Shown: piece after piece, positions 1 through 5,823 of the stretch
Numbering within the stretch: the first letter of the stretch is position 1
Layout: each line of letters opens with the position of its first letter
Assembly (NCBI GenBank): GCA_948759685.1
Contig: CAQBGY010000112.1
Coordinates: 1-9,316 of the forward strand
Reading direction: 5' to 3'
DNA: 9,316 nt
Source of the DNA: an uncultured Eubacterium sp.
GTDB lineage: Bacteria; Bacillota_A; Clostridia; Lachnospirales; Lachnospiraceae
Notes under the pieces: model-generated
Seen by the model: the letters and a program-made list of their open reading frames with translations, nothing else
Databases searched by the model: none
Told to the model about the DNA's origin: nothing
Position numbers and translations under genes: made by a program

Positions 1-31
1 TTTGCGTTTTTAGTTCTCAGGTCGAAAAAGA

Positions 32-559
32 TTATAGTCGTTTTTCCCAAAGTACAATCTCACCACGTTCTAAAGTTTCCGGTATTTTAATCAGCCGCTG
101 ATTTTCAGAACCTCTGAAAACAAGGCTTGGATTTTTCAGGGATTCAATAAATGGTCCATCCACTAAAACATCAATATAGGACAGCAGCTCTATTGTTTCA
201 TCCCATTCTTTGTACATATGAGCCATGACATCTTTTTCAAATTCATATCCGGTGAAACACCAGATTGTTTTATCGGGATAAGTTTCTTTTATTTTCTTTG
301 CAAGAGGGATAAGACCACGCTGATTCACTCTCTCTAGTGGTTCCCCACCTAAGAATGTCACACCGGCATAGGCACCAAAACTTAAAGTATCAATAATATA
401 ATCTATCGTTTCGTCGTTAAAAACTTTTCCGTAATTAAAATCCCATGCCTGTTCATTAAAGCAGCCGGGACATCTGTGATGACAGCCGCTGACAAATAAT
501 GAAACTCTGATGCCGGGACCATTTGCCACGTCATAAGTTTTGATTTCAGCATAATTCAT
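32..559 (-). CDS. nrdG: Anaerobic ribonucleoside-triphosphate reductase activating protein (radical SAM)
   Basis: This is the 175-residue activase that uses a 4Fe-4S cluster and S-adenosylmethionine to install the glycyl radical on NrdD, the oxygen-sensitive class III ribonucleotide reductase that makes dNTPs in anaerobes. The radical-SAM cysteines are visible as CHHRCPGC at residues 26-33 (CX3CX2C, the spacing expected for the family). The N-terminal NGPGIRVSLFVSGC stretch and GGEP at 71-74, which contacts SAM, are also typical. Length matches the family, so the gene looks complete. The ATG is preceded by AAGGAGGT (569-576 on the plus strand) nine bases away. It lies 41 nt downstream of the malic enzyme with no terminator in the gap, so co-transcription is plausible. 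No nrdD lies directly upstream, which is where it usually sits; nrdD could lie beyond base 1 or elsewhere. Identification is secure from motif and length. Confidence 0.95.
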   Translation of the reverse strand: MNYAEIKTYDVANGPGIRVSLFVSGCHHRCPGCFNEQAWDFNYGKVFNDETIDYIIDTLSFGAYAGVTFLGGEPLERVNQRGLIPLAKKIKETYPDKTIWCFTGYEFEKDVMAHMYKEWDETIELLSYIDVLVDGPFIESLKNPSLVFRGSENQRLIKIPETLERGEIVLWEKRL

Positions 560-600
560 AATTTGACTACCTCCTTGTAATAATGTATAAAAGAATATCT

Positions 601-1749
601 TTATATATTATCTTTTACTGCCTGACTTACAACATCTGCAACAACTGGATTAAATGCTTCCGGTAATATGTTTTCTTCGTTTAGTTCTTCATCGGGTACC
701 AATGAAGCGATAGCCAGAGCAGCAGCCAGTTTCATTTCTTCTGTAATCTGTTTTGCACGGCCTTCCAATGCTCCTTTGAAGATACCTGGGAAGGCTACAA
801 CATTATTTACCTGATTAGGAAAATCAGAACGTCCGGTTCCAACGACTCTCGCACCGGCAGCTTTTGCCACATCAGGCATAATTTCAGGAACAGGATTTGC
901 CATGGCAAACATAATAGCATCAGTATTCATTGTCTGTACCATCTCAGCTGTAACCATGTTTGGTGCAGAAACACCAACAAAAATGTCAGCCCCAACTAAT
1001 GCGTCAGCTAATTTTCCGTTCATTCCGGAAAGGTTGGTAACTTCAGCCATTTCTTTCTGGGCCCAGTTTAAATCTTCAATATCTTTTGAGAGAATACCAT
1101 ATAATCCGCAGATTGTGACATCTTTGAAACCATAGTTTAAAAGAAGTTTGCAGATTGCGATACCGGCAGAACCGTCACCATTGATGACTACTTTACAATC
1201 CTCTTTTTTCTTTCCGACTACTTTCAGGGCATTGATAATACCAGCCAGAACAACGATAGCAGTACCATGCTGGTCATCATGAAAAACAGGGATGTCCAGT
1301 CTCTCTTTTAATTTGCTTTCGATTTCAAAACATCTTGGAGCTGAAATATCCTCCAGATTAATGCCGCCAAAACCGGGAGCAATACGAATAACGGTGTCTA
1401 TGATTTCATCAGTATCCTGTGTGTCAAGACAAATAGGAACGGCATTGACGCCGCCAAATTCTTTAAATAATACAGCTTTGCCTTCCATAACAGGCATCGC
1501 AGCTTCCGGACCGATATTGCCAAGACCAAGAACTGCACTTCCGTCGGAGACTACAGCGACAGTATTTGCTTTCCATGTATATTTGTATACATCTTCCCGA
1601 TTGGCAGCAATCTTTCTGCAAGGTTCTGCAACGCCGGGAGTATAAGCGAGGGATAAATCTTCACGTGAGTTTACGTGACATTTTGCCTCAGTGCTTAATT
1701 TACCATTTAACTCTTCATGTAATTTTAATGCTTTTTCGTCAGTTGTCAT
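601..1749 (-). CDS. NAD(P)-dependent malic enzyme (malate dehydrogenase, oxaloacetate-decarboxylating)
   Basis: This 382-residue cytosolic enzyme oxidatively decarboxylates malate to pyruvate and CO2, producing NAD(P)H. The short bacterial malic enzyme plan is present: AYTPGVAEP with catalytic Tyr36, EGKAVLFKEFGGVNAVP with catalytic Lys91, the metal-binding NLEDISAP (Glu133, Asp134) and FHDDQHGTA (157-163). A Rossmann motif VINGDGSAGIA lies at 188-198 and the late MANPVPEI and GTGRSDFPNQVNN blocks follow. A longer frame exists (to 1782), but the ATG at 1749 is chosen because GGAGG (1756-1760) sits six bases before it and the upstream residues look non-homologous. The glycine-rich loop reads GDGSAG, whereas GAGAAG or GAGSAG is more common; it still fits GxGxxG, so activity is likely, but the Asp is unusual. 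Cofactor preference cannot be settled by reading. A repeat element begins 25 nt before the start codon. nrdG follows. Confidence 0.93.
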   Translation of the reverse strand: MTTDEKALKLHEELNGKLSTEAKCHVNSREDLSLAYTPGVAEPCRKIAANREDVYKYTWKANTVAVVSDGSAVLGLGNIGPEAAMPVMEGKAVLFKEFGGVNAVPICLDTQDTDEIIDTVIRIAPGFGGINLEDISAPRCFEIESKLKERLDIPVFHDDQHGTAIVVLAGIINALKVVGKKKEDCKVVINGDGSAGIAICKLLLNYGFKDVTICGLYGILSKDIEDLNWAQKEMAEVTNLSGMNGKLADALVGADIFVGVSAPNMVTAEMVQTMNTDAIMFAMANPVPEIMPDVAKAAGARVVGTGRSDFPNQVNNVVAFPGIFKGALEGRAKQITEEMKLAAALAIASLVPDEELNEENILPEAFNPVVADVVSQAVKDNI

Positions 1750-1755
1750 TTTAAT

Positions 1756-1760
1756 CCTCC
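1756..1760 (-). promoter_or_regulatory. Ribosome binding site that fixes the malic enzyme start
   Basis: GGAGG on the minus strand, six bases before the ATG at 1749. It decides for this start over the upstream in-frame ATG at 1782, which would lie inside the repeat element and has no comparable site. Confidence 0.8.
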
Positions 1761-1776
1761 AAATTAGAATTTTACA

Positions 1777-1884
1777 GTTCAACCAACAGTTCGAATTTGT
1801 TTCGCTCTTCTCGCTGTTATGGCTTATCCGAACGTTCAGCCAACAGCTCGAAAATGCTTCACATTTTCTCGCTGTTATGGCTCA
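1777..1884. repeat. Two tandem imperfect hairpin units
   Basis: Copies start at 1777 and 1834. They share GTTCARCCAACAG at the start and TTCTCGCTGTTATGGCT at the end and diverge in the middle. In copy two the middle is a clean GAAAATG/CATTTTC stem with a five-base loop. In copy one this inner stem is degraded, while the outer ACAG/CTGT pairing remains. Conservation of the outer arms with a variable core suggests the folded form matters or is inherited from a common hairpin unit. Confidence 0.7.
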
Positions 1885-1890
1885 CCATAT

Positions 1891-1951
1891 GACATAAAAA
1901 TCAAATGTCCAAAATTTTGTAAACAGTTTTTGGACATTTGATTTTTATGTC
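1891..1951. repeat. Perfect 24-bp inverted repeat (long hairpin)
   Basis: Arms 1891-1914 and 1928-1951 are exact reverse complements and enclose a 13-nt loop. The left arm begins GACATAAAAATC and the right arm ends GATTTTTATGTC. After two unpaired bases on each side, CCAT (1885-1888) can pair with ATGG (1954-1957). Neither strand has a U-run directly after the stem, so it does not look like a canonical intrinsic terminator. It is the core of the composite repeat. Confidence 0.92.
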
Positions 1952-1986
1952 GCATGGCTGAACTGTTATATACATGATATCATAGT

Positions 1987-2029
1987 TTGAAAATTAACAC
2001 TATTCTTTTTTAGAATGATATGTTAAAAT
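1987..2029 (+). promoter_or_regulatory. Candidate promoter region for rho
   Basis: TTGAAA (1987-1992) and TAGAAT (2011-2016) are separated by 18 bases, an acceptable sigma-A pair. A second possibility is the extended -10 TGTTAAAAT (2021-2029), whose -35 region is poor. Either would give a leader of roughly 85-100 nt before the rho ATG. The leader contains the 10-bp palindrome GGGATATCCC at 2061-2070. Prediction is by eye only. Confidence 0.4.
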
Positions 2030-2121
2030 ATGACATAGTAAAATTTCTATACATTCTAAAGGGATATCCCCTATATTTCCATAGAAGGTAATTGAATAAA
2101 GAAACTTAGGAAGGAGTTTTT

Positions 2122-3549
2122 ATGAGAGAAAAGTTACAGGCATTACCGGTAGGTGAATTGAGAGAGATAGCAAAGGCTAATGGAATTAAGTCTGTTTCTA
2201 TACTTAGAAAACAACAATTAATTGATATGATTCTTGAAGTGACACAGCGGAATGAAAAGAAAGAAGAATCTGAGAAAACAGAAGAGTCTGTTAAGGGTTC
2301 AGATGAAGATAAACAGGAGACTGCCAGAGAACAGAAAAATACCGGAGAGAATGGCAGACATAGAAAGAGACATCATAGTGATAATCTTGAACATAGAGAT
2401 GAAGTACCACAGGAAAATGGTGTGACGAGAACAGGAATATTAGAGGTTATGCCTGATGGTTTTGGATTTATCCGGTGTGATAATTATTTACCGGGAGAGG
2501 ATGATGTTTATGTGGCACCATCCCAGATTAAGAGATTTCAATTGAAAACAGGAGATTTTATAACCGGAAGGGTCAGAGAAAAAAGAGAAAATGAGAAGTT
2601 TGGTGCATTATATTATGTAGATATGGTAAATGGCGAAAGTTTAGATAAGGTTTTAAAGCGCCCGAATTTTGAGGAACTGACACCAATATTCCCAAATGAG
2701 AGACTGCATCTTGAGACGGACGGTCACAGTACAGCAATGCGTATTGTAGATATTGTAAGTCCGATAGGAAAAGGTCAGCGTGGAATGATTGTTTCACCAC
2801 CGAAAGCAGGAAAGACGACTTTGTTAAAAGAGACTGCGAAAGCAGTTCTTAAGAATAATCCGGAAATGGAAATGATTATATTGTTAATAGATGAAAGACC
2901 GGAAGAAGTGACTGACATTAAAGAGGCGATACAGGGAGATAATGTAGAAGTTATTTATTCGACCTTTGATGAACTTCCGGAACATCACAAGCGTGTGTCG
3001 GAAATGGTTATCGAGAGAGCAAAGCGTTTAGTGGAACATGGGAAGGATGTAATTATACTCTTAGACAGTATTACCCGGCTGGCAAGAGCTTATAATATGA
3101 CGGTTCCGCCAAGCGGACGAACACTGTCAGGTGGTTTAGACCCGGCAGCGCTTCATATGCCGAAAAGATTTTTTGGCGCAGCCAGAAATATGAGAGAAGG
3201 CGGAAGCCTCACAGTTTTAGCTACAGCGCTGGTAAATACAGGAAGCAAAATGGATGATGTTGTTTATGAGGAATTTAAGGGAACAGGAAATATGGAACTG
3301 GTTCTTGATAGAAAATTGTCAGAGAAGAGAATATTTCCTGCGATTGATATTACACAGTCTGGTACGAGAAGAGAAGATTTGTTGTTAAGCGCTGATGAAC
3401 TGGGTGCATCATATATCATTCGAAAAGAAATGAATGGTATGAGAAAAGAAGATGCTGTAGAACAGATACTGAATCTATTTGCAAGAACGAAGAGTAACGA
3501 AGAATTTATAGAAAAAGTAGGTAAAATACGTACAAATTATAACAGATAA
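2122..3549 (+). CDS. rho: Transcription termination factor Rho
   Basis: Rho is a hexameric RNA-dependent ATPase/helicase that releases RNA polymerase at unstructured C-rich RNA. The 475-residue protein shows the full plan. A Rho N-terminal helical domain lies at about 1-45, and a low-complexity acidic then basic linker at 46-100. The OB/cold-shock RNA-binding domain is at about 102-172 ([23 protein letters not shown]). The ATPase domain has Walker A PPKAGKT (226-232), LIDERPEEV (255-263) with the catalytic Glu, Walker [10 protein letters not shown] (311-319), the Q-loop LSGG (335-338), the R-loop [17 protein letters not shown] (374-390) and SGTRREDL (413-420) with the likely arginine finger. 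It is longer than E. coli Rho (419 residues) mainly through the linker, as in many Clostridia and Actinobacteria. GGAAGGAG lies just before the ATG. It is divergent from the malic enzyme; no intrinsic terminator is visible after it. Confidence 0.98.
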   Translation: MREKLQALPVGELREIAKANGIKSVSILRKQQLIDMILEVTQRNEKKEESEKTEESVKGSDEDKQETAREQKNTGENGRHRKRHHSDNLEHRDEVPQENGVTRTGILEVMPDGFGFIRCDNYLPGEDDVYVAPSQIKRFQLKTGDFITGRVREKRENEKFGALYYVDMVNGESLDKVLKRPNFEELTPIFPNERLHLETDGHSTAMRIVDIVSPIGKGQRGMIVSPPKAGKTTLLKETAKAVLKNNPEMEMIILLIDERPEEVTDIKEAIQGDNVEVIYSTFDELPEHHKRVSEMVIERAKRLVEHGKDVIILLDSITRLARAYNMTVPPSGRTLSGGLDPAALHMPKRFFGAARNMREGGSLTVLATALVNTGSKMDDVVYEEFKGTGNMELVLDRKLSEKRIFPAIDITQSGTRREDLLLSADELGASYIIRKEMNGMRKEDAVEQILNLFARTKSNEEFIEKVGKIRTNYNR

Positions 3550-3601
3550 AGAGTATAAAATTTATCGTGTTTTGTGGAAATATATTGAATAGAATCAAAG
3601 G

Positions 3602-3709
3602 GTGAAGAAACTCAGCATATTTGTAGATGAATATGGAGATTTTGGATTGAATGTAATATCTAAAATGGAATTGAGTGTTGAAAGAATAAGGGAAAGGAAG
3701 AAACTATGA
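3602..3709 (+). pseudogene. Remnant of a DUF3800-family protein (N-terminal stub)
   Basis: A 35-codon frame starts at GTG 3602 and ends at TGA 3707-3709. It begins V-KKLSIFVDEYGDFG, which matches the recognisable start of DUF3800 proteins (typically ...FVDESGDFG; the acidic residues belong to their predicted nuclease-like fold). Similarity ends after about 15 residues, and the rest (LNVISKMELSVERIRERKKL) is not recognisable. Full-length members run to roughly 200 or more residues, so this is a stub left after loss of the main gene, joined to unrelated sequence. There is no convincing ribosome binding site. It lies in the accessory stretch between rho and the MBL-fold gene. Assignment rests on a short motif recalled from the family. 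Confidence 0.5.
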
Positions 3710-3744
3710 AAGTTTTCTTAAGGATGCACGCCAAAAATCGCTTA

Positions 3745-3781
3745 TCCTCTGTGCAACGATAGAATAAAGATGTACAGAGGA
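3745..3781 (+). promoter_or_regulatory. Inverted repeat overlapping the MBL-gene ribosome binding site
   Basis: TCCTCTGTGCA (3745-3755) can pair with TGTACAGAGGA (3771-3781): eleven pairs including one G-U, around a 15-nt loop. The right arm contains most of the GAGGAG (3777-3782) used by the downstream gene, so the fold would hide that site in RNA. A weaker alternative pairing TGCAC (3725-3729) with GTGCA (3751-3755) would compete for the left arm. Regulation is inference. Confidence 0.45.
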
Positions 3782-3782
3782 G
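3777..3782 (+). promoter_or_regulatory. Ribosome binding site deciding the MBL-gene start
   Basis: GAGGAG lies ten bases before ATG 3793, a workable distance. The in-frame GTG at 3784 would be only one base away and is therefore unlikely as the start. Confidence 0.6.
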
Positions 3783-3792
3783 AGTGAATGAA

Positions 3793-4620
3793 ATGAATAG
3801 ATTAGATAAACCGATTATTACAAAGGAAACAATTAGGGCAATGGAAGATATGTCCTTTTTTACACACGCAAGGATTTTTGATGACTTACTAATTGTTTCA
3901 CAAAGAGAAACAAATTGTTTTGTATTAAATACTACTGATGGGTTAATTTTAATAGATGCCATATGGCCGGACGAAAGCGCTTTTAACGCAATTGTAGGAG
4001 CAATTAAAAATGCAGGATGGAATCCAGAGATGGTAAGGAAACTGATATTGACACATGGACACGTAGACCATACTGGATGTGGAAAATGGTTTGTTGAAAA
4101 ATATAACACAAAGACATATCTATCCCAGATAGATGATATCTTTTGGCAGGAACATCCAACAAAGCCTGACAGACCTGAAACGTGGAAAGATTACAAAATT
4201 GATGTTTATATACAAGATGGCGATAGCATAACATTAGGGGATAAAACCATATATGTTTATGGCACTCCGGGGCATACACCGGGAGGATTAAGTTATATAT
4301 TTCCTGTAACGGAAAATGGGGAAATACATATGGCAGCGTTATGGGGCGGTACAACGCCTCCATGGACAAAAGATGGTGTAAAACAATATTTGCAATCGTT
4401 GGATTATTTTATTATGGAAGCCAAAAATAAAAAAGTGGATGTGGCATTAAGTAATCATACAGCTATTGATAATGGTTTAGAACGAATTGAATATTCCAGA
4501 AAACGCATGGCATATATGCCCAACATCTACATTATTGGGGAAGATGGATTCGAAAAATTTTGTCAGGTATTTAGAACGTTAAGTTATGAAATGCTAGATA
4601 AAATGAAAAGCTCCAGTTAA
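3793..4620 (+). CDS. MBL-fold metallo-hydrolase of unknown substrate
   Basis: This 275-residue protein belongs to the metallo-beta-lactamase fold. The metal ligands are visible as THGHVDH (87-93, giving HxHxDH), GTPGHTPGG with His161, and SNH with His222, so both zinc sites appear intact. An N-terminal strand pair (NCFVLNTTDGLILIDAIWP, about 43-59) matches the usual opening of the fold. There is no signal peptide or membrane segment, suggesting a cytosolic enzyme. The motif set (WGGTTPP, SNHTAIDNGLERIE) recalls subclass B3-like housekeeping proteins, but a drug-hydrolysing role should not be assumed, and the substrate cannot be named. ATG 3793 is preferred over GTG 3784 on ribosome-binding-site spacing. 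It appears monocistronic: a terminator follows at 4681-4729, and an inverted repeat covers its ribosome binding site. It sits in the accessory patch between rho and rpmE. Confidence 0.88.
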   Translation: MNRLDKPIITKETIRAMEDMSFFTHARIFDDLLIVSQRETNCFVLNTTDGLILIDAIWPDESAFNAIVGAIKNAGWNPEMVRKLILTHGHVDHTGCGKWFVEKYNTKTYLSQIDDIFWQEHPTKPDRPETWKDYKIDVYIQDGDSITLGDKTIYVYGTPGHTPGGLSYIFPVTENGEIHMAALWGGTTPPWTKDGVKQYLQSLDYFIMEAKNKKVDVALSNHTAIDNGLERIEYSRKRMAYMPNIYIIGEDGFEKFCQVFRTLSYEMLDKMKSSS

Positions 4621-4680
4621 ATGGATGGATATCGTACTTATAGTAATATGCAAAACTAAAATATGAATATAGTTGAAGGA

Positions 4681-4729
4681 AACAACCTTGGGATTCAGTT
4701 CTGATATACAGAGTTCTAAGGTTGTTTTT
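4681..4729 (+). terminator. Rho-independent terminator after the MBL-fold gene
   Basis: AACAACCTT (4681-4689) pairs perfectly with AAGGTTGTT (4718-4726). The stem can extend inward by about seven more pairs, several of them G-U. It runs into TTTTT (4725-4729), giving a canonical stem with a U-tract about 60 nt past the stop codon. Confidence 0.85.
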
Positions 4730-4739
4730 ACCATTTTGA

Positions 4740-4769
4740 TTGCGGAGAGAAGAAAGTGTAGTGTATAAT
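4740..4769 (+). promoter_or_regulatory. Promoter of the first GNAT gene
   Basis: A perfect -10 TATAAT (4764-4769) has TTGCGG (4740-4745) 18 bases upstream. It lies directly after a terminator and about 50 nt before the gene, so the GNAT gene is a separate transcription unit. Confidence 0.65.
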
Positions 4770-4808
4770 GAATGGATAAATTAGAATTTGCTGCTATGAT
4801 TTGGTGTT

Positions 4809-4814
4809 AGGAGG
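4809..4814 (+). promoter_or_regulatory. Ribosome binding site bearing on the GNAT start choice
   Basis: AGGAGG is a perfect site. It is three bases from GTG 4818 and nine bases from TTG 4824, which favours the TTG. ATG 4816 is followed at once by TGA and cannot be the start. Confidence 0.6.
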
Positions 4815-4823
4815 AATGTGATT

Positions 4824-5270
4824 TTGATAAAGAAGGCACAGAAAGAAGATTTAGAAAAAATACTTGAACTGCAATATTTGGCTTACCGAAGCGAAGCTAA
4901 ACTTTTTGGTAATATGGACATTCCGCCTTTAAAGCAAACAATAGAAGAAGTATATGATGAATTTCACAAAGGAACTATTTTAAAAGCAGTGGATGACGGA
5001 GGGGGCATTATAGGTTCTGTTAGAGCATATCAGGAGAAAGGAACGGTTTATATTGGTAAACTAATGGTGCATCCTAAAATGCAAAAGAAGGGAATAGGAA
5101 CGAAACTTCTCTTAGAAATAGAAAATGAATATCCAAACCAAAGATATGAGTTGTTTACCAGTACAAAAAGTATTAGCAATATAAGATTATATGAAAAATT
5201 AGGATATAAAATATTTAAAGAAGATGTTGTATCTCAAGAATTGCAATTTGTGTATTTGCAAAAATGTTAA
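4824..5270 (+). CDS. GNAT-family N-acetyltransferase
   Basis: This 148-residue protein has a single GNAT domain that would transfer acetyl from acetyl-CoA to an amine; the substrate is unknown. Motif A, with the pyrophosphate-binding loop, is clear: YIGKLMVHPKMQKKGIGTKL (77-96; Q-x-x-G-x-G at QKKGIG). Motif B is SNIRLYEKLGY (118-128). The N-terminal KKAQKEDLEKILELQYLAY is a typical GNAT opening. Length is normal for a one-domain member. Start is uncertain: TTG 4824 is nine bases from a perfect AGGAGG, while the alternative GTG 4818 is only three bases from it and would add two residues. It has its own promoter (4740-4769) and no obvious terminator after it. The gene looks more A-rich than rho or prfA, possibly acquired, though I did not compute composition. 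Confidence 0.85.
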   Translation: MIKKAQKEDLEKILELQYLAYRSEAKLFGNMDIPPLKQTIEEVYDEFHKGTILKAVDDGGGIIGSVRAYQEKGTVYIGKLMVHPKMQKKGIGTKLLLEIENEYPNQRYELFTSTKSISNIRLYEKLGYKIFKEDVVSQELQFVYLQKC

Positions 5271-5326
5271 GGTATAAATTCCAGTTTGCAGAGAAATAAT
5301 ACAAAAAATATAGGGAGGATTTTATT

Positions 5327-5566
5327 ATGAGTGAGTATGCAGATATTGTAATTGGCAAATTATCGTTATGCTGGTTTAGAAACTATTTGAATAATGAAAT
5401 GATAAGTTTGTTCTTTTCAAAAAATGATCTTGTTATAACTCATGATTGTAAAATAGATGATGACGATGAAGATGCAGGAAACAAAAGGAATTACCTTGTG
5501 ATGAATTATATCAATTATTCCTTGAAGTTGGCTGGGCAACGAAGAATAAAACAACACAATCTATGA
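5327..5566 (+). pseudogene. Truncated HEPN/Toprim-associated N-terminal fragment fused out of frame
   Basis: A 79-codon frame starts at an ATG with a good GGGAGG (5313-5318) eight bases upstream. Its first 50 or so residues (SEYADIVIGKLSLCWFRNY, then an acidic DDDDED run) resemble the N-terminus of proteins annotated as HEPN/Toprim-associated, a family linked to bacterial conflict systems; this is recognition from memory and moderate in strength. From about base 5477 the DNA matches a GNAT gene read in another frame, so the last 30 residues (GNKRNYLVMNYINYSLKLAG onward) are frame-shifted nonsense. The intact relative would be much longer. The frame ends in TGA overlapping the ATG of the next frame (ATGA, 5563-5566), so coupled translation is possible. 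It could yield a short hypothetical protein; I treat it as a remnant. Confidence 0.55.
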
Positions 5567-5823
5567 TTGATAATTTTAATATTGGATTTCTTAATTCGAC
5601 ATTTGTTTTTTCTGCGTGGATTGATGGGAGATTCGTAGGATGTGTAAGAGTTTTAAACGATTTACACTTTCAATCAATAATTTATGATTTGGCTGTTTTG
5701 CCGAAATATCAACATAAAGGTATAGGTACAGAACTTGTGAAAAGGTGTATAAATGTTCGTGAAAGTTCAGAGTGGTTAGTACAAACCGATTGGGCAAGGT
5801 GGAACGTTAATTGTCGCTTTTGA
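5482..5823 (+). pseudogene. GNAT-family acetyltransferase fragment, truncated at both ends
   Basis: The frame from 5482 reads QKELPCDELYQLFLEVGW, a typical near-N-terminal segment of a GNAT subfamily. It continues through VFSAWIDGRFVGCVRVLNDL and IIYDLAVLPKYQHKGIGTEL (motif A, Q-x-x-G-x-G at QHKGIG) to SSEWLVQTDWARWNVNCRF and stops at 5823. The frame is closed by TGA at 5467-5469 and has no start codon ahead of the homology, so the native start is lost. The first usable ATG is 5563 (86 codons, to 5823), which would drop the first GNAT strand and helix. The C-terminal part after WLVQT, where the acetyl-CoA fold should finish with a Y-x-K/R-x-GF segment, is missing. A protein from ATG 5563 might be made through the ATGA overlap but should not be a complete enzyme. 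It is distinct in sequence from the intact GNAT upstream. Confidence 0.7.

Larger units (their letters stand above)
1774..1966. repeat. Composite palindromic repeat element with terminal inverted repeats (MITE-like)
   Basis: The left end reads ACAGTTCAACCA (1774-1785). The right end TGGCTGAACTGT (1955-1966) is its reverse complement except for one base. Inside are two related units about 57 nt apart (roughly 1777-1826 and 1834-1884), each opening with GTTCARCCAACAG and closing with TCTCGCTGTTATGGCT, followed by a perfect 24-bp hairpin (1891-1951). Each unit folds on itself: in the second, AGCCAACAGC pairs with GCTGTTATGGCT around an inner GAAAATG/CATTTTC stem. No open frame of note and no transposase are present. 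I see no clear target-site duplication; the flanks are only A/T-rich. The structure resembles non-autonomous palindromic repeats or MITEs moved by a transposase elsewhere, but that is inference. It fills most of the space between the malic enzyme start and the divergent rho promoter, and so may be transcribed as malic enzyme leader. Confidence 0.75.

Noticed and set aside
1292..1645. Plus-strand 117-codon frame inside the malic enzyme
   Set aside because: It lies antisense to conserved catalytic blocks and has no ribosome binding site or recognisable motif.
1750..1782. Upstream extension of the malic enzyme by eleven residues
   Set aside because: A strong ribosome binding site lies between the two candidate starts, at ideal distance from ATG 1749, and the extension overlaps the repeat element.
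1891..1951. 24-bp hairpin as an intrinsic terminator
   Set aside because: No U-run follows the stem on either strand, and termination there would cut off the malic enzyme leader before its start codon.
1774..1966. CRISPR array
   Set aside because: Only two long, imperfect, self-complementary units exist and there are no unique spacers of regular size.
3660..4109. Minus-strand 149-codon frame opposite the MBL gene
   Set aside because: It is antisense to the HxHxDH-containing gene, has no recognisable domain, and reads as a shadow.
3793..4620. MBL-fold gene as an antibiotic-resistance beta-lactamase
   Set aside because: There is no signal peptide, and fold-level metal motifs alone are shared by many unrelated hydrolases; nothing specific to drug hydrolysis is visible.
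5309..5314. Promoter -10 (TATAGG) for the HEPN/Toprim-like fragment
   Set aside because: It overlaps the ribosome binding site GGGAGG, so transcription would begin too close to the start codon to use it.
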